Source: Francisella frigiditurris (GTDB lineage Bacteria; Pseudomonadota; Gammaproteobacteria; Francisellales; Francisellaceae). From it: a stretch of 64,000 nucleotides of DNA. A program made the position numbers and the translations under genes. Of the stretch, positions 48,439 to 57,134 are shown one piece after another (within the stretch, counting starts at the first letter, position 1; the number at the start of each line of letters is the position of its first letter). Under the pieces are notes generated by a model. The model made no database searches. It was not told the DNA's origin and saw only the letters and a program-made list of their open reading frames with translations. The DNA is taken from positions 620,001-684,000 of the forward strand of contig NZ_CP009654.1 in NCBI RefSeq assembly GCF_001880225.1, read 5' to 3'.

Positions 48439-49560
48439 ATGAATAAAAATTTAACAACAACCTTCGAGAAAGAGGGTTCTATCGTTTGGAAAAGCTTTTT
48501 CGGCTTAATAGTTATACCTGCTTTTACGCTAGTGGCTGTGCCGTTATATGCATATTTTTATGGTTTCCAAACATCTGACTTTATCTGTTTAGCTATATTT
48601 TATGCTTTAACAGGATTGAGTATAACTATGGGATATCATAGATTATGGTCTCATAAAGCATATAAAGCTAATAAGGTTATTAGTTACATATTATTAATTT
48701 TTGGTACAGCTGCTTTACAAAACAGTGTATTGCAATGGGCTTCAGATCATAGAAAACATCATAAAGATGTTGATGATCCTATAAAAGATCCATATGCGGC
48801 AACTAGAGGCTTTTGGTTTTCTCATTTTGGATGGCTCCTAAAGTATAGTACGCCAGATATTCAAGAGATTAGAGGTGTAAATGATTTAATGAAAGATAAA
48901 GCTATAGTGTTTCAAGATAAGCATTATACTATTCTAGCAATATTAGCATGTTTTGGTTTACCAGCATTATATGGTTTGTTTACAGGTAGAGTTATTGCGT
49001 GTGTTTTATTAGGAGGGTTTCTAAGAGTTGTTTTGGTACATCATGCAACTTTCTGTATAAACTCTTTAGCTCACATGTTAGGCAGAAGACCTTATTCAAC
49101 AAAGAATACAGCTAGAGATAGTTTTATAACAGCTCTTGTTACTGGCGGAGAGGGATATCATAATTATCATCATGCTTTTGCTGGAGACTATAGAAATGGT
49201 ATTAGATTCTTTGATTTTGATCCATCTAAGTGGCTTATCGCAGGCTGTGCTAAGTTAGGTTGGTGTACTGATCTTAAAACTACGCCAAAGCATTTAATAG
49301 AAATTGCTAAAGCTAAAGTTAAGTTAGAGCAGGCTTTAGAATCGACAAATAAAACTAAGCATTCTGCGATTGAAGAAAAATATGCTGCTTTTGTTTCAAA
49401 TATGAAGAGTATGTATAGTGCTAAGCAGGAGTATTTAAAGGCAAAGAAAGACAAAGTGTTGTCTAAAGCTGATGTGAAAGTAATTAAGTCAAAATATAAA
49501 GATCTAAAAGTTGAGTTTGTTGAGTCTAAGAAAAGCTATCAAGCTAGTACAGCATCTTAG
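48439..49560 (+). CDS. Acyl-CoA/acyl desaturase (delta-9 type)
   Basis: Membrane di-iron fatty-acid desaturase of 373 residues. The three histidine boxes are HRLWSH (67-72), HRKHH (105-109 region) and HNYHH (241-245). The catalytic part has four hydrophobic segments. After about residue 285 comes an extra 85-90-residue Lys/Glu-rich tail likely to be helical or coiled-coil, not needed for catalysis in the family. It introduces a double bond in saturated acyl chains and should help membrane fluidity. The AAAAAGGG site supports the start. Confidence 0.92.
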   Translation: MNKNLTTTFEKEGSIVWKSFFGLIVIPAFTLVAVPLYAYFYGFQTSDFICLAIFYALTGLSITMGYHRLWSHKAYKANKVISYILLIFGTAALQNSVLQWASDHRKHHKDVDDPIKDPYAATRGFWFSHFGWLLKYSTPDIQEIRGVNDLMKDKAIVFQDKHYTILAILACFGLPALYGLFTGRVIACVLLGGFLRVVLVHHATFCINSLAHMLGRRPYSTKNTARDSFITALVTGGEGYHNYHHAFAGDYRNGIRFFDFDPSKWLIAGCAKLGWCTDLKTTPKHLIEIAKAKVKLEQALESTNKTKHSAIEEKYAAFVSNMKSMYSAKQEYLKAKKDKVLSKADVKVIKSKYKDLKVEFVESKKSYQASTAS

Positions 49561-49657
49561 TTCTTATAATTCTTCTAACCTACATTAAATTTTCTATGTT
49601 TTAATTCTTTTATTTTGCTATAGTAAAATAAACTTGTTATCTCTCGTATTATAAAAT

Positions 49658-51394
49658 ATGTTGTACAGTCAGGTTGCATTATTTATAGTGCTTACTATTA
49701 TGCTGGTTTTCTTAGTCAAGTATCAAGAGAAAACAGTACTAGTTTTTTCTATTACTATGTTGATATGCTATTTGCTTGGTTGGTATAGTAAGGATGATTT
49801 AATAAAAAACGCATCTAATTCTGGGCTCGCAACTTTAGTATTTTTGATGCTAATCGCAGTGGCTTTAGCAAAAACCAGTATTTTACAGAAACTTAAAAGA
49901 CTACTTTTTGGAAAGAATGAACGTAAAACTTTAATAAGAATCATAGGTATATCTGCGATATCGTCAGCGATATTAAACAATACGGCGGTATCAGCTGTAC
50001 TAATTAATGCTATTAAATCGACTAAGCTTTATTTTCCTTCAAGGCTATTGTTACCTATGTCTTTTGCTACTATTATGGGAGGGACTCTAACATTAATAGG
50101 AACTTCGACTAATTTAATTGTTAATAGCATGTATATAAGTGAAGGGCATGAGGGTTTTAATTTCTTCACATTTACCCCAATAGGATTAGTTGTTGCGCTA
50201 TTAGGATGTTTGGTTTTATATTTTACAAGCTTATTTCTTCCTAAAATAAAATCCGATAATACTAAAGATAAAGGTTATTTTATTGAAGTAGAGCTGCAAG
50301 CTGGATCAAAGCTAGAAGATTTAAGTGTTAGCGGAGCAGGTATTAGGCATTTGGATGGGTTAACTTTAAAAACTATAATAAGAAAAGATGGTAAAAGAAT
50401 AGCTCAAATCAGAGCTACTACAGTCTTAAAAAGTGAAGATAAGTTAATATTTGTTGGCGATATTTCAAAAATAAGTATTTTATCTCAGATTAAAGACTTA
50501 ACATTGCATGCGATGTCTAAAGGCTTTGATAATGTTGAGTTGGTAGAAGTTATAGTTAAAGAAACTTCACCGCTTCGAGGTAAATCCATTAAAGCTATTA
50601 ATTTTCCTAGAAATTTTTATGCGACTGTGGTTGGAATTAAAAAAGCTGAGAATTCTCTTGAGAGTGAGATAAATGATGTAAAAGTGAAGGCTGGCGATAT
50701 GTTGATTTTAGCAACTAGAAAATCAACTTCTAATAATAAAAAATTTGGAAAAAACTTTTATCTTATAGACGAAGATGTAGAACTCCATAATATATTATCT
50801 GGATGGCGTGAAAAATTGACAGTTATTGGATTTATCCTAATGGTGGGGTATGCCGTTATTACAGGAGAATCTTTGTTTAATACTTCTTTTCTACTGCTGG
50901 CCTTACTTTTAATAACAGGATGTTTATCACTTTCAGAAATACGAAATTCTCTTCCAATAAAGATTTGGATGATAGTTACCTCTTCACTTTGTATAGCCTC
51001 TAGTATGGAAAATACTGGACTTGCTAAAGTGATAGTAAATTTTTCAGCAGATTATTTACAGAATTTAGAACCGTATGTAATATTTGCGGGTATTTTTATA
51101 CTTACTATGCTTCTTACTGAGCTAATTACAAATAATGCGGCTGTAGCCATAATGTTTCCAGTTGCATCTAATTTAGCTCAAGGGGTGGGAATAGATTCTT
51201 TTCCTATAATAATAGGTATAGCATTTGCTGCTTCTGCAAGCTTTTTGACTCCGTATGGTTATCAGACAAATCTTATGGTTTTTAATGCTACTTCTTATCG
51301 TTGGAGAGATTTTATTGTAGTAGGTGTACCTGTATCTATTGTATATATAGCAACATGTATTTTGCTAATACCTATTGTATATCCATTTAATTGA
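49658..51394 (+). CDS. SLC13/DASS-type permease with TrkA-C domains
   Basis: A 578-residue ion-transporter-superfamily protein with about 10-11 helices in two halves. Between them, residues about 205-370 form two TrkA-C (RCK_C) domains (GRSIKAINFPRNFYATVVGI-like segment, and KAGDMLILATR). The halves contain the repeated loops NNTAVSAVLINAIKS and TNNAAVAIMFPVASNLAQ, and the GTSTNLIVNSM signature of sodium-coupled dicarboxylate/sulfate permeases. Sulfate or dicarboxylate uptake is likely; the exact ion is unknown. The 3' end converges on metK with 7 nt between. Confidence 0.88.
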   Translation: MLYSQVALFIVLTIMLVFLVKYQEKTVLVFSITMLICYLLGWYSKDDLIKNASNSGLATLVFLMLIAVALAKTSILQKLKRLLFGKNERKTLIRIIGISAISSAILNNTAVSAVLINAIKSTKLYFPSRLLLPMSFATIMGGTLTLIGTSTNLIVNSMYISEGHEGFNFFTFTPIGLVVALLGCLVLYFTSLFLPKIKSDNTKDKGYFIEVELQAGSKLEDLSVSGAGIRHLDGLTLKTIIRKDGKRIAQIRATTVLKSEDKLIFVGDISKISILSQIKDLTLHAMSKGFDNVELVEVIVKETSPLRGKSIKAINFPRNFYATVVGIKKAENSLESEINDVKVKAGDMLILATRKSTSNNKKFGKNFYLIDEDVELHNILSGWREKLTVIGFILMVGYAVITGESLFNTSFLLLALLLITGCLSLSEIRNSLPIKIWMIVTSSLCIASSMENTGLAKVIVNFSADYLQNLEPYVIFAGIFILTMLLTELITNNAAVAIMFPVASNLAQGVGIDSFPIIIGIAFAASASFLTPYGYQTNLMVFNATSYRWRDFIVVGVPVSIVYIATCILLIPIVYPFN

Positions 51395-51401
51395 TAGAGA
51401 G

Positions 51402-52559
51402 CTATTTATATAGTTCTAAAAGGGTATCTGCTTTGTCAATCTTTTCCCAGCTAAACTCTGGTAGTTCGCGGCCAAAATGTCCATAGTTAGAAGTTTTTCT
51501 ATAGATTGGTCTTAGTAAGTCTAGATTTTCAATAATTTTGCCAACTCTTAGGTCAAATGCTTCATTAACTAGTTCTTCTATAGCGGAATCAGAAATTTTG
51601 CCTGTGCCAAAAGTATTTACCATAAGAGAAACTGGTTTCGCTACACCAATGGCATAAGCAACTTGAACTTCACATTTATCCGCTAATTCAGCTGCTACAA
51701 TGTTTTTGGCAATATATCTGCCCATATAGGCACCTGAGCGGTCTACTTTAGAAGGATCTTTTCCTGAGAAAGCACCACCACCATGGTGAGCAGCTCCACC
51801 ATAAGTGTCTACTATAATCTTTCTACCAGTAAGACCACAGTCACCTTGTGGTCCGCCTATTAGAAATACTCCAGTGGGGTTAATATGATATTTTGTATCT
51901 TTTGTAATTAGATCCTTTGGAATAGTAGCTTTAACTATTTCATCAATCACGGCATCGTGTAAATCTTTTTGAGAGATTGTTTCATCATGTTGTGTAGATA
52001 GTACAATTGTATCTATAAATTTGGGTTTGTCATTCTCATATGCTAATGTGACTTGTGCTTTAGCATCTGGACGTAACCAACTTAATTTATTAGATTTTCT
52101 TAGTTCGGCTTGTTTTCTCATTAATAGATGTGAGTAATATATAGCAGATGGCATAAGCGTTGGAGTTTCATTTGTAGCAAAACCAAACATTAGACCTTGA
52201 TCTCCAGCTCCTAAATCTTCTAATGCACCCCTATCAACTCCTTGAGCAATATCAGAAGATTGTTTTCCAATTGCATTTATTACGGAACAAGTTCTTCCAT
52301 CTATACCTTTGTTGGCATCATCATACCCAGTTTCAGTAATAACTTTTCTTACAAGTTCTTCAATATCAACCCATGCAGTAGTTGAGATTTCACCAGCTAC
52401 TAGAGCCATTCCTGTTTTTACTAGAGTTTCACATGCGACTCTAGCATTTTTATCTTGTTTTAATATTTCATCAAGAATGGCATCGGATATTTGATCAGCA
52501 AGTTTATCTGGATGACCTTCTGAAACAGACTCTGAAGTAAATAAATAATTTTTTGACAT
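51402..52559 (-). CDS. metK: S-adenosylmethionine synthetase
   Basis: Makes SAM from methionine and ATP. At 385 residues it is of normal length. The N-terminal [19 protein letters not shown], the signature [12 protein letters not shown], the P-loop-like [16 protein letters not shown] and [14 protein letters not shown] are all present. It is transcribed alone from the minus strand behind a promoter, a SAM-II-like element and a hairpin that overlaps its ribosome-binding site, so product feedback is likely. Confidence 0.98.
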   Translation of the reverse strand: MSKNYLFTSESVSEGHPDKLADQISDAILDEILKQDKNARVACETLVKTGMALVAGEISTTAWVDIEELVRKVITETGYDDANKGIDGRTCSVINAIGKQSSDIAQGVDRGALEDLGAGDQGLMFGFATNETPTLMPSAIYYSHLLMRKQAELRKSNKLSWLRPDAKAQVTLAYENDKPKFIDTIVLSTQHDETISQKDLHDAVIDEIVKATIPKDLITKDTKYHINPTGVFLIGGPQGDCGLTGRKIIVDTYGGAAHHGGGAFSGKDPSKVDRSGAYMGRYIAKNIVAAELADKCEVQVAYAIGVAKPVSLMVNTFGTGKISDSAIEELVNEAFDLRVGKIIENLDLLRPIYRKTSNYGHFGRELPEFSWEKIDKADTLLELYK

Positions 52560-52570
52560 ATATATTGCTC

Positions 52571-52592
52571 CCTTTTAGTTTTTGCTAAAAGG
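52571..52592 (-). promoter_or_regulatory. Hairpin next to the metK ribosome-binding site
   Basis: On the minus strand CCTTTTAG-loop-CTAAAAGG forms an 8-bp stem. Its 3' arm runs directly into the AAGGGAG ribosome-binding site 8 nt before the metK ATG. A switch in this stem could hide or expose the site. It lacks a following T run, so it is not a terminator. Confidence 0.6.
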
Positions 52593-52625
52593 TCCCTAAA
52601 AAAGTAATGGTTAAACTTTAAGAAA

Positions 52626-52681
52626 CGCTTTAGCTTTTTATTTTCTGTCGCAAGCAAGTTGTTTGTTAAATATAGCGACTA
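52626..52681 (-). promoter_or_regulatory. Divergent SAM-II-like riboswitch upstream of metK
   Basis: Minus-strand parts in order: P1 arm GTCGC, loop TATATTTAAC, ACTTGC, P1 arm GCGAC, an A-rich linker and GCTAAAGCG. Spacing and order follow the three clear SAM-II elements in this window. The loop reads TATATTTA rather than TGATTTA, which weakens the call. The element begins at the predicted transcript start. Confidence 0.6.
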
Positions 52682-52688
52682 AGTGAGC

Positions 52689-52716
52689 ATTATAACTAAT
52701 TACAAACTATAGTCAA
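52689..52716 (-). promoter_or_regulatory. Promoter of metK
   Basis: Minus-strand TTGACT (52711-52716) and a perfect TATAAT (52689-52694) with a 16-nt spacer. Confidence 0.72.
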
Positions 52717-52835
52717 CACTTGACTTTTTTAGTTATAGCATTTAAAGTATTGCTATTATTTTTATGAGTCTTGTTTATTTTAAGACTTTATATATAAAAT
52801 ATTAAAAAATTTAAATATATTAATTGGAGAAGATT

Positions 52836-53084
52836 ATGGTAGTAATTCGTATGGCTCGCGGTGGTGCTAAGAAGCGTCCTTTTTATAAAATCGTAGTAGC
52901 TGATAAAAGAAGTCCTAGAGATGGTAAATTTATTGAAAGACTTGGTTTTTTCAATCCTTTAGCTAAAGGTGGTGAAGAAAGATTAAAGCTTGATTTAGAT
53001 AGAGTTAATCATTGGGTTTCTAACGGTGCACAACTTTCAGATAGAGTTTCTTCTCTTGTGAAAGAAGCTAAGAAAGCAGCTTAA
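52836..53084 (+). CDS. rpsP: 30S ribosomal protein S16
   Basis: An 82-residue S16 with the N-terminal [22 protein letters not shown] and ERLGFFNP. The ATG at 52836 follows TTGGAGA; an in-frame TTG at 52824 falls inside that site. First gene of the rpsP-rimM-trmD-rplS operon. Confidence 0.98.
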   Translation: MVVIRMARGGAKKRPFYKIVVADKRSPRDGKFIERLGFFNPLAKGGEERLKLDLDRVNHWVSNGAQLSDRVSSLVKEAKKAA

Positions 53085-53118
53085 TTAAATTTTCTTTTAA
53101 AATCCTTTAAATTTCTAG

Positions 53119-53628
53119 ATGTCTAAAAATTTCGTTGAGATAGCTCGAATTGGTTCTACTTATGGGCTAAATGGAGAGCTTAGACTTTATCCATTTGCTA
53201 ATGATATAGAAACTATTTTGTCTTATGGTAAATGGTATTTGAATTTTCAAAATGATATATCTTGGAATGAGTTACAAGACGAGCATGTTTTTAGGAGAGG
53301 AAATAAAATCTATATAAAATTGGCAGGCATTGATGATATAAATGATGCTAAGAAATTTACTAATGCACTTATAGGTGTTCCAAGAGAAGCTTTACCAAAG
53401 TTGAAGGAAGATGAAACTTACTGGACTGATCTTATAGGCATGAAGGTTTATAATAAGAGTAAGGATAGTTTTGGTTCAGTTATTGATATAATGGAGACTG
53501 GCTATAATGATGTTCTTATTTGTAAAAAATCAGAAGACGAGTATTTGATCCCATACATTAATAACTATATTTTGGACGTTGATTTAGAAAATAAAAAAAT
53601 AATAGTTGATTGGGAATATGATTACTAA
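53119..53628 (+). CDS. rimM: Ribosome maturation factor RimM
   Basis: A 169-residue 30S maturation factor that binds S19. The N-terminal beta-barrel (VEIARIGSTYGLNGELRLYPF) and the PRC-barrel-like C-terminal half (YWTDLIGMKVYN, DVLICKK, YLIPYINNYI) are visible. It sits between rpsP and trmD. Confidence 0.96.
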   Translation: MSKNFVEIARIGSTYGLNGELRLYPFANDIETILSYGKWYLNFQNDISWNELQDEHVFRRGNKIYIKLAGIDDINDAKKFTNALIGVPREALPKLKEDETYWTDLIGMKVYNKSKDSFGSVIDIMETGYNDVLICKKSEDEYLIPYINNYILDVDLENKKIIVDWEYDY

Positions 53629-53637
53629 TTTATTTAT

Positions 53638-54390
53638 ATGAAGTTTGCCACTATATCAATATTTCCAGAAATCTTTCAAGCTTTAACTAACTTTGGCATA
53701 ACTTCTAGAGCGGTTAAAGAGTCGCAAGTTGAGCTAAAATGTTATAACCCAAGAGATTTTACTAAAGATAAATATTCTACTGTTGATGATACTAGCTTTG
53801 GTGGTGGTGCTGGTATGGTTATGAAATATGAGCCTTTAGAGAGAGCTATATTGGAAGCAAAAAAATCTTTAGGTTCTAATGCAAAAGTAGTATACTTGTC
53901 GCCACAGGGTGATATTTTTGATCATGCTAAAGCTCTAGAGCTTTCTCAGAATGATTCATTGATATTGCTATGTGGTAGATATGAAGGAGTTGATGAACGC
54001 TTAATCGAAGATTATGTTGATGAGGAAATCTCTATTGGCAATTTTGTTTTAAGTGGTGGTGAGCTTCCTGCTATGGTTGTTATGGATAGTATAATAAGAT
54101 TACTGCCAGGAGTTTTAGGTAATAAGAATTCGTTTTTAGAGGATTCTTTTTATGATGGACTTTTGGATTACCCGCATTATACAAAGCCAGCTGTGCTTCC
54201 TAATGGAAAAGCAGTTCCTGAAGTATTATTGTCAGGTAATCATGCAAATATAGAAAAATGGAGACGAAATCAGAAGTTGATAAGAACTTATGAGCGTCGA
54301 TATGATTTATTAGAGTGCCAATGCCTATCTAAAGAAGATAGAGAATTTTTAGAAAAAAATATAAAGATATGGTATGCACAAAAGGAGTAA
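53638..54390 (+). CDS. trmD: tRNA (guanine-N1-)-methyltransferase
   Basis: A 250-residue SPOUT methyltransferase making m1G37 with SAM. The knot region contains [24 protein letters not shown] and [17 protein letters not shown]. It starts 9 nt after rimM and ends 3 nt before rplS. Confidence 0.98.
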   Translation: MKFATISIFPEIFQALTNFGITSRAVKESQVELKCYNPRDFTKDKYSTVDDTSFGGGAGMVMKYEPLERAILEAKKSLGSNAKVVYLSPQGDIFDHAKALELSQNDSLILLCGRYEGVDERLIEDYVDEEISIGNFVLSGGELPAMVVMDSIIRLLPGVLGNKNSFLEDSFYDGLLDYPHYTKPAVLPNGKAVPEVLLSGNHANIEKWRRNQKLIRTYERRYDLLECQCLSKEDREFLEKNIKIWYAQKE

Positions 54391-54393
54391 AAA

Positions 54394-54741
54394 ATGAAAA
54401 ATAAATTTATTGAATTAGTAGAGAAATCTCAAATAAGAACAGACTTACCAGAGTTTAACCCTGGTGATACTATCACAGTTAATCTATGGATTAGAGAAGG
54501 TGATAAGCAAAGAGTACAGGCTTTCAAAGGCTTTGTTTTAAGAAAAAGAAATAGAGGTTTACATTCAGCATTTACTGTAAGAAAGATGTCTTCAGATGTT
54601 GGTGTTGAGAGAACTTTCCAGACTCATAGTCCTCTTATTGACAGTATCACAATTGAGAAAAAAGCAAAAGTTCGTAGAGCTAAACTTTACTATATGAGAG
54701 GTCGTACAGGTAAAGCTGCTAGAATTAAGGAAAAAGTATAA
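54394..54741 (+). CDS. rplS: 50S ribosomal protein L19
   Basis: A 115-residue L19 with the conserved [20 protein letters not shown] and [11 protein letters not shown]. It has an AAAGGAG site and closes the ribosomal part of the operon; xerD follows 9 nt later. Confidence 0.98.
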   Translation: MKNKFIELVEKSQIRTDLPEFNPGDTITVNLWIREGDKQRVQAFKGFVLRKRNRGLHSAFTVRKMSSDVGVERTFQTHSPLIDSITIEKKAKVRRAKLYYMRGRTGKAARIKEKV

Positions 54742-54750
54742 TAAATTAAA

Positions 54751-55638
54751 ATGGATAGTGTATCTGGCTTGATAGATATTTTTTTAGATAATCTGTGGCT
54801 GGAAGCTGGATTAAGCAAAAACACTATTTCTTCTTATCGTACTGATCTTAATTTTCTTCAAAAATACTATTCTAAAAAAGATATTTCAACTATAGACTTT
54901 GATCATCTTTATGAGTTTATTTCATATAGGGCTAGTAATAATTATAGTAGTAGATCAAATGCTAGAATGATTTCTACTTTTAGAAAATTCTATGGATGGC
55001 TGTATAAAAATAAATATATTTCTGAGAATCCTGCTATAAAACTACAATTGCCTAAGTTGCAAAAAAGCTTACCTAAAGATATGACAGAGGCAGACGTTGA
55101 GAAACTTCTAGAAGCTCCTGATCTAAAAGAGGATATTGGAGTTAGAGATAAGGCTATGTTAGAACTAATGTATGCTACTGGACTAAGGGTTAGCGAATTA
55201 GTAAGTCTAAATATTGATGATATTGACATGAATATAGGTCTTATTAGAGTATTAGGAAAAGGTTCTAAAGAAAGAATAGTTCCTATTGGAGAGTATGCTT
55301 TAGAGTACCTACAAAAGTACATGAGTGAAGTAAGACCACAATTATTAGAATCTTTAAAAGAAAGGGCTTTATTTTTAAGTAAGCATTTTAAAAGAATAAC
55401 AAGACAGTCTTTTTGGCATAGGATTAAGAATTATACTTTATTGGCAGGTATAAGTTCTGAAATTTCTCCACATACTTTAAGACATGCTTTTGCAACACAC
55501 TTATTAAATAATGGTGCGGACTTAAGATCTGTTCAAATGCTTTTAGGTCATAGTAGTGTTTCTACAACTACTATATATACTCATATTTCTCAGAATAGAT
55601 TACAGCAGGTTTATCAAAAGCATCATCCACGAGGTTAG
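54751..55638 (+). CDS. xerD: Tyrosine recombinase XerD
   Basis: Site-specific recombinase resolving chromosome dimers at dif with XerC. In 295 residues the catalytic set is visible: Arg in TGLRVSELV, Lys in GKGSKERIVP, HTLRHAFATH (His-x-x-Arg), the second His in LGHSSVSTTTIYTH and Tyr in TIYTHI. The C-terminal HHPRG resembles the HHPRA end of E. coli XerD rather than XerC. It follows rplS closely, suggesting shared transcription. Confidence 0.9.
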   Translation: MDSVSGLIDIFLDNLWLEAGLSKNTISSYRTDLNFLQKYYSKKDISTIDFDHLYEFISYRASNNYSSRSNARMISTFRKFYGWLYKNKYISENPAIKLQLPKLQKSLPKDMTEADVEKLLEAPDLKEDIGVRDKAMLELMYATGLRVSELVSLNIDDIDMNIGLIRVLGKGSKERIVPIGEYALEYLQKYMSEVRPQLLESLKERALFLSKHFKRITRQSFWHRIKNYTLLAGISSEISPHTLRHAFATHLLNNGADLRSVQMLLGHSSVSTTTIYTHISQNRLQQVYQKHHPRG

Positions 55639-55670
55639 CTTATAATTTTATACAAGCTTAAGACTATTAT

Positions 55671-55679
55671 TGATATAAT
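55671..55679 (+). promoter_or_regulatory. Extended -10 element upstream of the 2OG oxygenase gene
   Basis: TGATATAAT lies 34 nt before the ATG, with no clear -35. Confidence 0.4.
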
Positions 55680-55712
55680 TTACACGGAAAGTTTATTTTA
55701 AGTGGAGAGAGT

Positions 55713-56561
55713 ATGAATATTTTGAGTGTTGATTATTATGCGGATAATGCACCATCTGATTTTACAAAGTCATTAAAAGAAACAGGTTTTGCTGTTTTGA
55801 AGACTCATCCAATTGATTGGAATCTTATACAAACTGTTTATAAAGAGTGGGAAGCTTTTTTGAAGTCTGGAAATGCTGATAAGTATCTATTTGATAGAGA
55901 AAAGCAAGATGGCTATTTCCCTAAAGATGTTTCTGAAGTTGCTAAAGGCGAAAGAGTTAAAGATATAAAACATTTCTATCATTTATATTTTCCATGGGGT
56001 AGATACCCTGAAGAGGTCAGCGATGCGGCTAAAAAAATGTTCGACCAGATGATGGAGTTAGGAGAAACTTTATTAGAGTGGATAGATGATTATATGGATC
56101 CAGAAGTAGCTAAGAGACTTCCTCAAAGATTGAAAGATACTGTATCAAGACCAGGTACTTTGTTGAGAGTTTTACATTATCCAGCGATGAAAGGTGATGA
56201 AGAGCCTGGGGCAGTAAGAGCAGCTGCTCATGAAGATATTAATTTGATTACTTTACTGCCGATTGCTTCTTCTCCAGGCTTACAGGTGTTATCTCCAGTT
56301 ACCAATCAGTGGTATGATGTTCCTTGTGATAGTGAATCTATAATTATTAATATAGGTGATATGCTTCAAGAGATGACAAATGGGGAATATATAGCAACAA
56401 AACATAGAGTTGTTAAACCAGAGGGTGAAACAAAAAACGTTGATAGATTATCAACTCCATGTTTCATTCATCCAAAAGCAGAAGTTTATTTATCTGATAA
56501 ATATCCAAAGGCAGAGATTTTTCTAAATGAAAGACTGAGAGAGCTTGGTCTTAAAATGTAA
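55713..56561 (+). CDS. 2-oxoglutarate/Fe(II)-dependent oxygenase, isopenicillin N synthase-like
   Basis: A 282-residue oxygenase of the 2OG-Fe(II)/IPNS type. The iron ligands are His and Asp in AAHEDINLITLL and a distal His in ATKHRVVKP. The 2-oxoglutarate Arg is expected ten residues later, but the segment reads VDRLSTPCFIHP: RLS takes the usual RxS place. The N-terminal part (LKETGFAVLKTHPID) matches the DIOX_N region. Such genes are conserved in Francisella, but I know of no assigned substrate. GGAGAG precedes the ATG. Confidence 0.85.
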   Translation: MNILSVDYYADNAPSDFTKSLKETGFAVLKTHPIDWNLIQTVYKEWEAFLKSGNADKYLFDREKQDGYFPKDVSEVAKGERVKDIKHFYHLYFPWGRYPEEVSDAAKKMFDQMMELGETLLEWIDDYMDPEVAKRLPQRLKDTVSRPGTLLRVLHYPAMKGDEEPGAVRAAAHEDINLITLLPIASSPGLQVLSPVTNQWYDVPCDSESIIINIGDMLQEMTNGEYIATKHRVVKPEGETKNVDRLSTPCFIHPKAEVYLSDKYPKAEIFLNERLRELGLKM

Positions 56562-56656
56562 ATTTTTCTTTAAATTTTTTCTCTTTAATTAATATAAAAC
56601 CTATTTTTTTTAGTTTAGAATAAATATTAGGCTTTTATATTTATATTTATAAATAC

Positions 56657-57127
56657 ATGATAGATAAAGACGGTTACAGAGCAAATGTAGCAATAGTGTT
56701 GCTTAATAGCCGCAATAGGTTATTTTGGGGGCAAAGAAAAAATCGGACATCTTGGCAATTTCCTCAAGGTGGGGTTAATCCAAACGAAACTCCTTTGCAA
56801 GCTATGTATAGAGAGCTTTATGAAGAGGTTGGTTTAAGGCCTCATGATGTTGAGGTTGTAGCATCAACAAGAGATTGGTTTATTTATGATATACCAGAAT
56901 CTTTAGTTAGAAAAAATAGTCCTTGTTGTATTGGGCAAAAGCAGAAATGGTTTTTATTAAAATTAAAAACTTCAGAAAACAATATTGATCTTGAAGCTAA
57001 TGCAACACCAGAGTTTGATAATTGGCGTTGGGTAAGCTATTGGTATCCTATAAATCACGTTGTTTATTTTAAACAAGAGGTTTATAAAAAAGCGCTAACT
57101 TATTTTAAAGATTATATCGAAAGATAA
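56657..57127 (+). CDS. rppH: RNA pyrophosphohydrolase RppH
   Basis: Removes pyrophosphate from the 5' end of mRNAs and so starts decay. The Nudix box is GGVNPNETPLQAMYRELYEEVGL (residues about 38-60). The N-terminal IDKDGYRANVAIVLLN and QKWFLLKL are typical. The 156-residue length is normal. murJ starts 7 nt after its stop. Confidence 0.95.
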   Translation: MIDKDGYRANVAIVLLNSRNRLFWGQRKNRTSWQFPQGGVNPNETPLQAMYRELYEEVGLRPHDVEVVASTRDWFIYDIPESLVRKNSPCCIGQKQKWFLLKLKTSENNIDLEANATPEFDNWRWVSYWYPINHVVYFKQEVYKKALTYFKDYIER

Positions 57128-57134
57128 CTTTTAA

